Origin: Sipunculus nudus
Lineage: Eukaryota; Annelida; Sipuncula; Golfingiida; Sipunculidae
Assembly (NCBI GenBank): GCA_026874595.1
Contig: CM049310.1
Location: 27,823,058 to 27,887,057, forward strand
Direction: 5' to 3'
Length of the DNA stretch: 64,000 nucleotides
In this document: one piece after another, positions 20,829-30,206 of the stretch
Layout of the letters: each line of letters begins with the position of its first letter
Position numbering within the stretch: the first letter of the stretch is position 1
Notes under the pieces: generated by a model
Seen by the model: the letters and a program-made list of their open reading frames with translations, nothing else
Told to the model about the DNA's origin: nothing
The model's database searches: none
Translations under genes and position numbers: made by a program

Positions 20829-22136
20829 ATCAGGACCACGTTTACGCGTATTCTCAATTCAATCCAGACGAGCAAGTTTTTGTAGCCCATTTAACCCGTC
20901 CTTTGTACAATCCGACACAGTCATGGGAAGTCGCTTGCGATATGATCACCTACCCCCGACAGAAAGGTGTATGTTTTCCCAAACAAGCTACAATGAAACT
21001 AGCATTATACAAAACCGATGCGGAAAGTTCACATGATATTGATAACATGAAACTGTTTCCAAATTTAAAACGAAATTTAAATTTTGAAAACCCCTTCAAT
21101 GAATTTAGTTACATTTATAACGTGCAATGAAGATGTGGAATACGAACCAACAGTAACATTTGATTTAGGTTGTGATGTCAATTTTACACCGGAAGAATAT
21201 ACCAATTATTTAAACGGGGCATTAAAAGTATTATTTGAAAATACACCTTGCAAAGGAAAAAAGTCCATGCGTGGCGACCAAATTGATGTAAATAATGATA
21301 ATTCCCCGAAATACGCCCGTGATTTTATGTTTGAATTTAAATACGATAAGAATACAGAAAAATTAACTTTAACGATGGCATTTATCAAAAATAAAGGGGA
21401 AGTGAATAAAACAGATATTTTTACAGATTATATTTATGGGATTTATTGTTCGTCAGGTATTTTAAGTTATTTTGGTGTCACGCAAGACGTGACATTATTT
21501 TTTCCATTAAATCATTTTAGAAAAAATCATGTTTTATTTAAATACAATACGGAAAGGGTCATATGCAATTTTATTGAACCGAAAAAAGTATTGGAATTTA
21601 CAACAGTGCCTAAAAAATTATTAGGAAAGGTCATTTTAAATCGAAATAAATCGTGGGCAGATAACGGAACATCAAAAAGTACATGGCCCAACTGGGAACG
21701 TTTAACGATGAGTTACGAATTTGAAAAAGTAAATTACATGTCAGAATCCCGTACGTTTATGCTTTCGTGCAATTTAATTACACCGAGCTATATTTGGGGA
21801 CGCGAAGATCAAGAAAGCCGTGCGGATATGTACCCGTTGTTAGTCTGGCCGTCTGGGGCACGTGGACATTACGAACCGAAAAGTTTAAAATTTTTCCCGG
21901 TGCAACCGACTCAAGAAACCAATGTCGTTATTTTTAAATTGCAAGATATGGATTCCCATCACACGTTAATGTTAGAAAAAGGGAACGTGGTAGTCGGATT
22001 ACTTTTCCGGTATAACCCAACACCCAAGCACAGTATATTTTATCAAACAATCACGTATCCCCGTCGTTGGGACGAGTCTTCTGATTGGTCCGATATGATC
22101 CAGTCGTATGACATGAGCTACCCGTCTTTCTATTGA
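20825..22136 (+). pseudogene. Penton-like minor capsid protein 1, frameshifted
   Basis: The first frame (20825-21130) contains the WEVA...YP region near residues 35-45 that the other two penton-like genes share as WEVALTRLSHPSAW and WEVSLTQLTFPSAW. Coding continues in another phase from about 21125 to TGA 22136, with a Tyr/Phe-rich jelly-roll-like composition and the end MSYPSFY. The phase change lies near 21120-21128. Known: Polintons encode a single-jelly-roll penton with this kind of motif near the N-terminus. Total about 435 codons. It is translationally linked by an ATGA overlap to the preceding gene. Confidence 0.6.
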
Positions 22137-22145
22137 GCAGGAGGC

Positions 22146-22153
22146 TATATAAA
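22146..22153 (+). promoter_or_regulatory. TATA box (TATATAAA)
   Basis: Directly after penton 1, about 30 nt before ATG 22177. A second AT-rich TTTATAAA follows at about 22166. Confidence 0.5.
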
Positions 22154-22176
22154 CCCGGTCCGAATTTTATAAAGGC

Positions 22177-22454
22177 ATGGTGAAAAGACGGATTTCACAT
22201 CACAAGCCGACAAATATGCGCCTTCGTACGCATCGAATTCCTGTTTAAACAAACCTGCTGTGAATTTTGCTTGTAATTTATTGTACAATTGGGTAAAAGG
22301 AAACGTCCCTTTACCGAAATCGCAAGTGGATTTACTATATAAGTACGATATCGATACATTAGTCTCTCCTGAATCTTCTTACCAGGAACGTAAAAAGTTT
22401 TTAACTAAAACAGAACAAGGACGTAAAATCCGGGAATTTTTATCAAAAGAATAA
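22177..22454 (+). pseudogene. Small unknown protein, possible early frameshift (~90 aa)
   Basis: ATG 22177 opens a short basic frame that stops at about 22248. In another phase good coding runs from about 22181 to TAA 22452-22454 (NLLYNWVKGNVPLPKSQVDL, later RKIREFLSKE). A phase change a few bases after the ATG would give one protein of about 90 aa. Its stop overlaps the next start in TAATG (22452-22456). No family recognised. Confidence 0.45.
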
Positions 22455-22900
22455 TGCAAAAATTGGTGTACAAAGAAACCGGAGAAGGACCCCCCACCCA
22501 ATTCGAAACCCCGTTCACAGAAAAACAATCATCCGGAAGACGAGTTTTACGAGACACTGCCCGAAGACAGGTACGATCCCCTCCCCGCCGAAGAACAATA
22601 TCACGAAGAGAACGGCGAGTACCCGTACCCCGAACCTATTCCTACCGTGATCCGTCCCCGCCGTCCCCAAGGGGTACGGAGGAGGAGGAGGTACGCCCCG
22701 TATACCATCCCACGCCGTCCCGTCTATTACGAAGAGGACGAGGAATATTCAGAAACGTCCGAACCACAAGAGGAGGAGGAGGAGGAAGTTCCCGTGGAAG
22801 AGATTTGGGAAGAAATGGACGAACCCCCGAGACAAAGGAGAAGAAAGACATAAAAACCCGTAACGTCAAACGTGAAGTGGATTTTTATTTTCCTTTTTAG
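22454..22900 (+). CDS. Charged Pro/Arg/Glu-rich protein, two alternative frames
   Basis: ATG 22454 opens a 148-aa frame rich in Arg (to 22900). From about 22535 a second frame is equally open to TAA 22853 and reads as an acidic Tyr/Pro-rich region, then an Arg-rich patch (RRPQGVRRRRRYAPY), then an acidic tail (EEEEEEVPVEEIWEEMDEP). Its patterned composition looks more protein-like, so the gene may change phase near 22530. Function unknown; it lies between penton 1 and integrase. Confidence 0.45.
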   Translation: MQKLVYKETGEGPPTQFETPFTEKQSSGRRVLRDTARRQVRSPPRRRTISRRERRVPVPRTYSYRDPSPPSPRGTEEEEVRPVYHPTPSRLLRRGRGIFRNVRTTRGGGGGSSRGRDLGRNGRTPETKEKKDIKTRNVKREVDFYFPF

Positions 22901-22903
22901 ACA

Positions 22904-23968
22904 ATGGAGAAGGCTTTTGAAAAAGGTCCGTACGCTTTTACGGGCGATGCTAAAAAACTAGCTCAAAGAGCTGGCGTTTCTCGGGAAAAAGCAGCAGAAT
23001 TTTTAGGACGGCAAAATGCGTACACGTTGTTTAAACCGGTCCGTCGAAAATACAGGCGAAGTAAAACGTTGGTAGGAGGTCTCGACGCCCAGTGGCAGGG
23101 GGATTTAGCTGATATGCAAAAATTAGCGCATTACAATAAAAATTACCGGTACATTTTAACGGTCGTGGATATTTTATCGAGGTTTGCTTGGGCGGTGCCA
23201 TTAAAAGATAAATCGGGCATTCATGTGAAAAATGGGTTGGAATCTATTTTCAAATCCAGTAAAAGGAGCCCTCAAAAATTACAAACGGATGAAGGGTTAG
23301 AATTTCGGAATAAACAAGTTCAAGAATTAATGCACGATCATGATATCACATGGTTTGCAACAAGAAACCGGGACGTGAAAGTAAGTTTAGTGGAACGGTT
23401 TAACCGTACGTTAAAACGACGTTTGTTTGCAGCCATGACCCATCATAATACCCGGCAATGGTTTAACGATTTACCTCAAGCTATTGACGAATACAATTCC
23501 CGCCCGCATACATCCCATGGCATGGCCCCGAAAGACGTGACATCGAAAAATCAAAGCAAAGTATGGCGGATTTTATACGGGCATCCAAAAGATTTACACC
23601 GGGTAACATCCAATAAGAATATATTTAAACCGGGGACCAAAGTGGTATTAAGCAGTGTGAAGAAAAATACATTTGCTGAACGGGGGTACATTCCCCGTTG
23701 GACGGAAGAAACGTTTACGGTAAAACGGGTGTATCCAGAAGTCGGGGGTGTGGACGTGTACGAAATTGAAGACGAAGAAGGAGAACCTATAAAAGGTCGA
23801 TTTTACCGGGAAGAATTACAAAAAGTAAGTACACCCCGTCCGGCTAAAGTAGAAGAAAAAGTATTAGAACGCAAAAAAGGATGGAAATTGGTGAAATGGA
23901 GAGGGTATCCGGAAAAATACAGCACATGGGTAAAAATCAAAAAACGGCGTGGTGCTCGAAAAGTTTAG
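22904..23968 (+). CDS. int: Retrovirus-like DDE integrase with C-terminal chromodomain (354 aa)
   Basis: Uninterrupted. The N-terminal region (FTGDAKKLAQRAGVSREKAAEFL) is typical of Polinton integrases. The catalytic core has D67 (WQGDLAD), D129 (LQTDEG) and E164 (SLVERFN), with 35-residue D-E spacing. After an SH3-like region (about 240-310) a chromodomain follows at about 315-345 (VKWRGYPEKYSTWV). Known: the enzyme joins the TIR ends to host DNA and makes the 5-6 bp duplication seen at 5999 and 37910; chromodomains can steer insertion to methylated chromatin. The 3' end overlaps the following small membrane-protein gene. Confidence 0.95.
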   Translation: MEKAFEKGPYAFTGDAKKLAQRAGVSREKAAEFLGRQNAYTLFKPVRRKYRRSKTLVGGLDAQWQGDLADMQKLAHYNKNYRYILTVVDILSRFAWAVPLKDKSGIHVKNGLESIFKSSKRSPQKLQTDEGLEFRNKQVQELMHDHDITWFATRNRDVKVSLVERFNRTLKRRLFAAMTHHNTRQWFNDLPQAIDEYNSRPHTSHGMAPKDVTSKNQSKVWRILYGHPKDLHRVTSNKNIFKPGTKVVLSSVKKNTFAERGYIPRWTEETFTVKRVYPEVGGVDVYEIEDEEGEPIKGRFYREELQKVSTPRPAKVEEKVLERKKGWKLVKWRGYPEKYSTWVKIKKRRGARKV

Positions 23969-24171
23969 CGTTGTTTATTACCCAATTATCGATCATATCT
24001 ATTTTAATCATTACGGCATTAACTATTTTAGCGGGGAATTTTTGCAATCCGGAAGACAGGACATACTGGGCAGGAGTGTTATCAGCTTCGGCGGGGTATA
24101 TTATGCCGACCCCGAAACTGAAACGTATAAAAAGAGGTATGGAAAATGAATCGGGTATTCCGTTTGAATAA
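23926..24171 (+). CDS. Small single-pass membrane protein (81 aa)
   Basis: ATG 23926 lies inside the integrase 3' end in another phase. A clear hydrophobic segment (ALFITQLSIISILIITALTI, about residues 15-35) is followed by a Cys/Gly region and a basic tail (KLKRIKRGMENE). The TAA overlaps the next ATG as TAATG (24169-24173). Possible virion-membrane, holin-like or trafficking role; unproven. Confidence 0.55.
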   Translation: MGKNQKTAWCSKSLALFITQLSIISILIITALTILAGNFCNPEDRTYWAGVLSASAGYIMPTPKLKRIKRGMENESGIPFE

Positions 24172-24383
24172 TGCGGGCCAGATTAACCACAGCGACAGGG
24201 TTTGGGACCCGTGGAGTACGAACACGGGCCGGTTTATTGGGCGGGGGGCAATATAAATTGAATACCAATTTGATGCAAGCTGTAAATATTAAACCCAATA
24301 CAGCGTTCATTCGACCGCAACCTCTACCGATGCAAGGGAAAAAAGGTAGTGTGCCTTTAGTTCCGGAAGACATGTTATTTTAA
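24171..24383 (+). CDS. Small unknown basic protein (70 aa)
   Basis: Starts at the ATG of the TAATG overlap with the membrane-protein gene and ends TAA 24383. The composition is Gly/Arg/Pro-rich at first (TGFGTRGVRTRAGLLGGG), then LPMQGKKGSVPLVPEDMLF. No family recognised. Tight coupling to the upstream gene is the main support. Confidence 0.45.
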   Translation: MRARLTTATGFGTRGVRTRAGLLGGGQYKLNTNLMQAVNIKPNTAFIRPQPLPMQGKKGSVPLVPEDMLF

Positions 24384-24451
24384 CCCCCATTAAAACGGGA
24401 ACGGCGAGAAGTCAGAAAAAAGCGGGTCAAATTGTACTATTGAGCAAAAAG

Positions 24452-24459
24452 TATAAAAG
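24452..24459 (+). promoter_or_regulatory. TATA box (TATAAAAG)
   Basis: 42 nt before ATG 24494, the spacing seen at other TATA/ATG pairs of the element. Confidence 0.6.
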
Positions 24460-24493
24460 GCCAGCACAGAAACGGTTAAGCAATCGTTTCATC

Positions 24494-24648
24494 ATGAAAC
24501 GTGCAAAGAAACAGAAGCTTTCGTCAGCAAAGCCGTAAAACGAAATTTGACGAGCATCAATACCCTCAAGGACAAAGGGTATATATATTTAGCAGGACGT
24601 AATTATCCTAAGTGGTACGGAGGACGAACATGGTACACTCAAAATTAA
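24494..24648 (+). pseudogene. Short gene after a TATA box, probably phase-shifted near its start
   Basis: ATG 24494 gives only 14 codons. In another phase coding is open through this region to TAA 24646-24648 (LKDKGYIYLAGRNYPKWYGG) but has no ATG of its own. One indel just after the start would explain this. About 50 aa; too short to classify. It overlaps the next gene start at 24630. Confidence 0.35.
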
Positions 24649-25064
24649 AATGTAAACGCAAATTAAAACATAAAATGAAAAAAACGAAAAAACAATATGA
24701 AAAGGCCAAAAAACAAATTCGTAGAGATGCTAAAGAATGTTTTGACAAGAATGAACCTCGTCCTCAGTGGTATCAGAAATTAATGAACCCTTTAACGGGC
24801 GGAACTCCTGGGCAAAAAGGCGAGTACCGTCCGGTAAGAACTGGTGTGCAAGAAAAATGGTTACGTAGAATCCCTGGACGGTTTACTCAACCTGGCGAGA
24901 CTCGACGTGAACCTTATACTGCGGGTACGGTTTATGACAGTTATGTCCCCACTGCTACAGAAGAACGTGAACCGTCCTTGATTATGACCCCGAGACCCCG
25001 TCCCTCACCAGTTATCACTCGGGAAGTCGGTGAAGACGGGTACTATAACATTCAACCTATATAA
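24630..25064 (+). CDS. Unknown basic protein (144 aa from ATG 24630)
   Basis: The start MVHSKLKCKRKLKHKMKK is strongly basic with a helical Lys-rich part to residue 45. A Pro/Gly/Arg-rich middle and a Tyr/Pro-rich tail (VGEDGYYNIQPI) follow. The frame is open upstream but without a better ATG. It may be a DNA-associated virion protein. No recognised family. Confidence 0.5.
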   Translation: MVHSKLKCKRKLKHKMKKTKKQYEKAKKQIRRDAKECFDKNEPRPQWYQKLMNPLTGGTPGQKGEYRPVRTGVQEKWLRRIPGRFTQPGETRREPYTAGTVYDSYVPTATEEREPSLIMTPRPRPSPVITREVGEDGYYNIQPI

Positions 25065-25094
25065 AGCAAAAACTTTTAGGGGAACCAAACAATT

Positions 25095-25268
25095 ATGGCG
25101 CGTGGACGCAAACGAAAAGACGATAGTGAGCTGAAACGGCCACGGGGACGGCCGTTGAAAAAAGAAAAAACACCCCCGAAATCACCAAAAAGGAAAGAAC
25201 GGGAAAAAAAGATTTTAGTCTTTGAAACGAAAAAAGGACCGAAAATGGTCAGTATATTAAAAAATTAG
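25095..25268 (+). CDS. AT-hook protein (57 aa)
   Basis: ATG 25095 to TAG 25266-25268. It begins MARGRKRKDDSE and contains KRPRGRPLKKEK, a textbook AT-hook (minor-groove binding, RGRP core), followed by Lys-rich sequence. Either a stand-alone small DNA-binding protein or the N-terminus of the next gene: the 25328 frame is open upstream of its Met and shows a second weaker PPGRP, so a phase change near 25250 would join them. Confidence 0.6.
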   Translation: MARGRKRKDDSELKRPRGRPLKKEKTPPKSPKRKEREKKILVFETKKGPKMVSILKN

Positions 25269-25327
25269 CCCCACCGAAAAAACCACCCGGTCGGCCGGAT
25301 TTCCGTGTTTTAAATCAGACCCAACCA

Positions 25328-26728
25328 ATGACTTACCGGTTAAAAAGTCCAACCCGCTACCCACCACCTACAGCTACCGTCAGCAAACGTCCACCCAGCC
25401 CGGTACCAGTACCTAGCCCCGAATTTAAAAAATTAATTGAAACGGCAACGACCGATTTCAGTGAAATTGAGCTTTACTTGCACGGGAGTACTGTTCAAGA
25501 AACCGAAAATTTATACCGGACTCAAGAACGTCAACCCGGTAAACCTTTACCACCATCTCAAAACCCCCCACCCAAACCTGTCCCTGCGGTCGCACAGAAA
25601 CCTGTTCCGGTCACATTTGCCCGGTTTTCTCCTTTAAGCAGAGCAAAACCGTCTCCTAAACCACAACCTAAAACTAACCGACCCCGTTTAGTTCCTAAAA
25701 TCCCCGGAGGAGACAATGTTGTGCGTGGAAAAAGCGGGGTCCGAATGAAATTAGCATTAAAAAAACCTAAACCGAGTGATGCGGTAAAACGGCTCCTCTT
25801 TACAGATAAACCCCCTCAACCACCACCTAAACCACCGACTCCACCACCCCCGTTACGGCTACCGACTCCTCCGAAACCGTTAATCCTCCCTATTCCTCCA
25901 CCGGTCAATACGTTAGTGAGTACGACCATGTTACCAATAATGAGCGTGAAAGCACAACCATTGGTCCCTCCAAAAACAAGATCCAGTGAAACCGATACCC
26001 GTGAAATCGAAATGCAAACAGATATGCCCGTGAGAGCGACAGTCGGGACCCAATCGTTAGTGCCTACCAACGAAATGGCCATTCAAACCCGTCCGACTGT
26101 GGGTGAAGGTATAGCCACGCAAACTGAAGATCCCGGGGATAAAATCGACAGTGGGACCCAAGCGGGACCGGGCTTAGGTATCCCACCCCCGAATGCGCAC
26201 GTGTTAAAAAGCGATGTTAAAGAATCGTTCCGTCGGAATGCTAGTATTTTAAAACATTTAGCTGCACAACCGAAAAGCATTTTAATGGATCAAACTTTAC
26301 GTAAAGAAACGTTCAGCACTTCCCCCGATGAATTTATTCGAATGATCGCTTTAGCGTTAGCTATAATCTCAGAAACGTTATTATGTATCCGGGAAGAATT
26401 GAAAAACGATAATATGGCCTTTTGGCAATTTGTAGCTTCTCGAGGCGATATTCCTCCGTATTACCGGGTGGATCGTAATTTAGCTCAAACCGTTTCTAAA
26501 CACACGGGATTACCGGCGAACACGGTACGTAATTTATCCAACAGTATCGGGAAATGGGAATCGGTGAATGCTAGAACCATCGATGTGGCTCGAGAATCGT
26601 TAGAAAACCCATCGGGTCGGACATGGTATTTAAGGTTGATTTTAGAAAATACCCATGATCAAGAATTTACGGATTTGATCATTTTAGCTTTAAAATATTT
26701 CGCCGGGATAATGGATGAAATAGTATAA
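25328..26728 (+). CDS. Pro-rich protein with a ladder of LC8-binding-like QT motifs and a helical C-terminal domain (466 aa)
   Basis: Residues 1-215 are Pro/Lys-rich and probably disordered. Residues 225-280 carry five evenly spaced motifs centred on Gln 230 (EMQT), 242 (GTQS), 253 (AIQT), 265 (ATQT) and 278 (GTQA), spaced 11-13 residues. Known: [T/M/I]QT-type anchors at this spacing bind dynein light chain LC8, as in nucleoporin Nup159 and some viral proteins. Residues 290-466 look globular and helical (FIRMIALALAIISETLL; TWYLRLILENTHDQEF). Location just before the capsid genes suggests a virion or capsid-transport protein. Function is inference. Confidence 0.65.
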   Translation: MTYRLKSPTRYPPPTATVSKRPPSPVPVPSPEFKKLIETATTDFSEIELYLHGSTVQETENLYRTQERQPGKPLPPSQNPPPKPVPAVAQKPVPVTFARFSPLSRAKPSPKPQPKTNRPRLVPKIPGGDNVVRGKSGVRMKLALKKPKPSDAVKRLLFTDKPPQPPPKPPTPPPPLRLPTPPKPLILPIPPPVNTLVSTTMLPIMSVKAQPLVPPKTRSSETDTREIEMQTDMPVRATVGTQSLVPTNEMAIQTRPTVGEGIATQTEDPGDKIDSGTQAGPGLGIPPPNAHVLKSDVKESFRRNASILKHLAAQPKSILMDQTLRKETFSTSPDEFIRMIALALAIISETLLCIREELKNDNMAFWQFVASRGDIPPYYRVDRNLAQTVSKHTGLPANTVRNLSNSIGKWESVNARTIDVARESLENPSGRTWYLRLILENTHDQEFTDLIILALKYFAGIMDEIV

Positions 26729-26730
26729 AT
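26724..26730 (+). promoter_or_regulatory. TATA box (TATAAAT) of major capsid gene 1
   Basis: 42 nt before ATG 26766 and overlapping the stop of the preceding gene. No CCGGAAGT motif nearby. Confidence 0.6.
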
Positions 26731-26765
26731 AGCATAAGGTATCAGTTTTATCATTGTCAATCAAG

Positions 26766-28357
26766 ATGGTAGACGCCGCCACAGACATCGTCCAGCAAAC
26801 CGCCTTGTTTGCTGGTGGAACGAAACAAGATTCTATTTCACAAGGGCGATGGGTCAAAGTCGATCCTTTAACACCTTCGTACAAAACCGGAGGCCCAATC
26901 ACTTTTTTTATCAGCGGGAATTCGTCCGAGTATATCGATTTGACAAATACCATGCTGGTGGTGAAAATGGGTATTTTCAACCAAGCCGGCAACCCGTGTC
27001 AAAAAGTCACTGAGGATTTCGTATCACCGGTCAATAATATTATTCATACTATTTGGCGGCAAGTCAATATTAAATTGAATGGGACCGAATTGAATACACA
27101 AGATAACATGTACATGTACCGGGCGTATTTGGATAATTTATTAGGGTACAATAAAGGATACAAAGACACCTGTTTATCCGGCATGACAGGTGTGTTTAAA
27201 GATACACCTGGTAAATTCGATGAATTGCCACGGGCAATGGATAGTAGCAAAGATTACAGCAAGTCCTCCGCCGGCACCGACGGATTACACGACTGGAGCA
27301 CGGACGACGGCGGAGGGAAAACCTCATACGAAAAGTACTCGTTCGATAAAGCCACGTCAAGTTCGACGAGCGCAACAAAGGAAATCTACCAGACGGTGAT
27401 CATTCCGTCCGCCAACGGGGAAATTGGTTTAACTAAAAATACTGCCATTAAAGAATCAATTTTAACGGCGGCTTTAGGAAAAAATTATGGCATTTTAAAT
27501 CGGTTTTTACAATTTTTTCCTAAAAACAATGAATTGTGCACAAACAGTGAACGGTCTAAACAAATTACTTTTAAAGCCCCAATCCATAGCGATATTACCA
27601 ACCAGAAAAAAACTGTTACCCAATGGTGTTGATTTGACACCTGAATTTGATTTTACAGGATCCACCGAATTTCCTATCATGCAAATAGGAGAAAAATAAT
27701 CAATTGAAAATTATGAATATGTACCTGGATGTCCGAAAAGTGCAACCGTCTCACCGTTTTCAACGAGCAGTTGAAGCGAATTTAGCCAGAAACATGCCTA
27801 TTCGCTATCCTTTGAAACATACATTTATGAGAAGCCATAATTTACCCGTAAGTGGTACTCAGGCGACATTGACCAATATGTTACAAGGGCAAATGCCACG
27901 TCGAATGGTATTTGCTTTTGTCGAAAGTAAAGCTTTAGCTGGAGATGAAACGAAAAACCCCTATAAATTAAAAGATTTAGGTGTCAATAAAGTTCAAGTG
28001 TATATGAACGGCCATCCCGTTCCGTCACAGCCGTACGAACCAGATTGGGATAAAGATTGGAAACGGGAATATATTGATTTTTTAAATAATATCGGAGTGG
28101 TCCGTGGCGGGTTAGGTGTAGATATTTCTTATCAAGAGTTCAGGCAAGGGTATACGGTGTTTGCCATGGATTTTTCACCGACTTTGGCATCGGATGAAAA
28201 ATACATTCAAGACCCGACTGTAGGGGTATTAAGAATGGATTTAGGGTTCAAAGACCAAACAGCGTTGGCTGAACAACATATGGTCATCGTTTACTACGAA
28301 ATGGATGGGGAAGTGACTATTGGGCAATCACGAGAAGTATTGAAATCGTATACCTAA
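26766..28357 (+). pseudogene. Double-jelly-roll major capsid protein, copy 1, frameshifted
   Basis: ATG 26766 (MVDAATDIVQQ). It is similar over its length to the gene at 28404 (shared TALF.GGTKQDSISQGR, DFVSPVNNI, LNRFLQFFP, PIRYPLKH, MLQGQ.PRRM, DFSPTLASDEKYIQ). Known: this corresponds to the Polinton MCP family often annotated in invertebrates as F54H12.2-like. Frame 1 stops at TGA 27630-27632 after a phase change in an A-run near 27605-27611. A second phase change near 27690-27700 is needed before coding resumes at about 27704 and runs to TAA 28357. About 530 codons in total, normal for the family. Confidence 0.85.
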
Positions 28358-28361
28358 AAAG

Positions 28362-28369
28362 TATAAAAG
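28362..28369 (+). promoter_or_regulatory. TATA box (TATAAAAG) of major capsid gene 2
   Basis: 42 nt before ATG 28404, immediately after the stop of capsid copy 1. Confidence 0.65.
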
Positions 28370-28403
28370 GCATTTTTCATTTCACAAATGAATTAGTTCC
28401 ATC

Positions 28404-30057
28404 ATGGACGGGGGTGGCGATCTCGTTCAAAACACGGCATTATTTACTGGAGGCACGAAACAAGATTCTATCTCACAAGGACGAACGGTTAAAATCGATT
28501 CTTTAACCCCTTCATACAAAACTGGAGGTCCCGTTGAATTTGTTATCAATGGGGATAGTAATGAATATATCGATTGGGCCAATTCTTTTATGATCGTTAA
28601 ATTAAAAATAACCACGCAGGCGGGTCATCCATGTCAAAAATGGCTGGCCGATTTTGTTTCTCCCGTGAACAATATTGTTCACAGTTTATGGAAACAAGTC
28701 AGAATGGAAATGGAAGGAACGGAATTGAATACGTTGGATAACATGTATGCCTATCGAGCCTATTTAGAAAATTTACTTTCATTTAATCAAGAATTTAAAG
28801 AAACTAGTTTATCGGCCATTACAGGGTGGTTTAAAGATACGCCGGGAAAATTCAATGCGTTTCCAGATACTACTAACTTTAAGACTAAAAACACGCATTG
28901 GGAAGAAACGATAAAGGGGGAAAAAAATAATGATAACAGTGCAAACAAAGATTTGTATGCATGGTCACGTGATGCAGCTAACAAAAACACCGAGTGTAGT
29001 GAAAAAAATAACAAAAATAAAATTGTGTGTAGTGATTGGCGTCCATACGTTAAAGTATTCTTTAGTAAAGATTCCAATTTAATTAAAGTTCGGTTTATTC
29101 CTACAGCGTTGGGACCTGTGGGTTTAGAAATAAAAGATGATAAAGCTTAATATTTTATTTTAACCGCTTCGGTGGATAAAAATTACGGGATGTTAAACCG
29201 GTTTTTACAATTTTTCCCTAATAATGATCCTTTTTGTGAAAATACTGAAATTTCACAAGAAATTACTTTTAAAGCTCCTATTCATGCAGATTTAACCACT
29301 CAAAGTAAATTTATTATTAATGGTGTTAATATTAAAGTGACTTTTGATTTTCAATCTAATCCACAATTTTATATTATGCGGGATTCTACAAACACAGGTG
29401 TCGCACAAAAAGGAGAATTAAAAATAACTAACATGTATTTGGATATACGTAAAGTTAAACCTTCTTTCCGATTTCAACAAGCTGTGGAAGCTAATTTAAG
29501 TAAGGGGTTACCGATTCGGTACCCATTAAAACATTCCTTTATGCGTACTTATGATTTACCGACAAATGGCACCGAAGCGAATCTTGTAAATATGTTACAA
29601 GGTCAATTGCCCCGACGAATGATTTTTGGGTTTGTTAAAAGTTCTGCGGTTCGCGGGAATGAAAAAGAAAACCCTTATTTCTTCGATAATTTAAAAGCCA
29701 ATAAAATACAAGTGTACATGAATAATTTTTCTGTTCCTATTTTCCCATATGAACCTAAATGGAGTAGGGATTGGAAACGGGAATATATTGATACATTAAA
29801 CACGGTCGGAGTAGTGAGAGGGGCTTTGGGTGTGGTACCAAGATTACAGGAAAGGGTACACCTTTTTTGCAGTGGATTTTTCACCGACATTAGCATCGGA
29901 TGAAAAATATATTCAGAATCCGATTGTAGGGGTATTGAGAATGGAACTGGCATTTGAAACCACACTCACAAACCAACACACACTCATTGCATACTATGAA
30001 ATGGATGGTGAAATCACAATAGACAAATCACGTCAAGTTTTAAAACCCTTTATTTAA
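28404..30057 (+). pseudogene. Double-jelly-roll major capsid protein, copy 2, interrupted
   Basis: A tandem paralog of the gene at 26766 with its own TATA box. An in-frame TAA at 29148-29150 interrupts it, after which the same phase continues. A phase change near 29830 shifts coding to the frame ending TAA 30057. It differs from copy 1 mainly in the middle (about residues 165-235: Asn/Lys-rich, KEKNNDNSANKD-like composition), which in double-jelly-roll capsids would be an exposed loop or tower. Divergence is well beyond recent duplication, so the two were probably maintained as distinct proteins before decay. Confidence 0.83.
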
Positions 30058-30206
30058 AAAACGTCACATATTACTAAATGCAATTATATTTTTATTATTT
30101 TTTACTACACTCAGTGATTTTATCTTTGAATGTATTTTTATCATTATTTAACTTTACTTCATTTCTTCTTAATGCGTGTTTACATTTTACAGTTCAGTAG
30201 TCTTTG
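30058..30206. terminator. Convergent 3' ends of capsid copy 2 and the RING gene
   Basis: 149 bp of AT-rich sequence between a plus-strand and a minus-strand stop codon. It must hold both transcript ends. No strong hairpin is seen. Confidence 0.4.
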
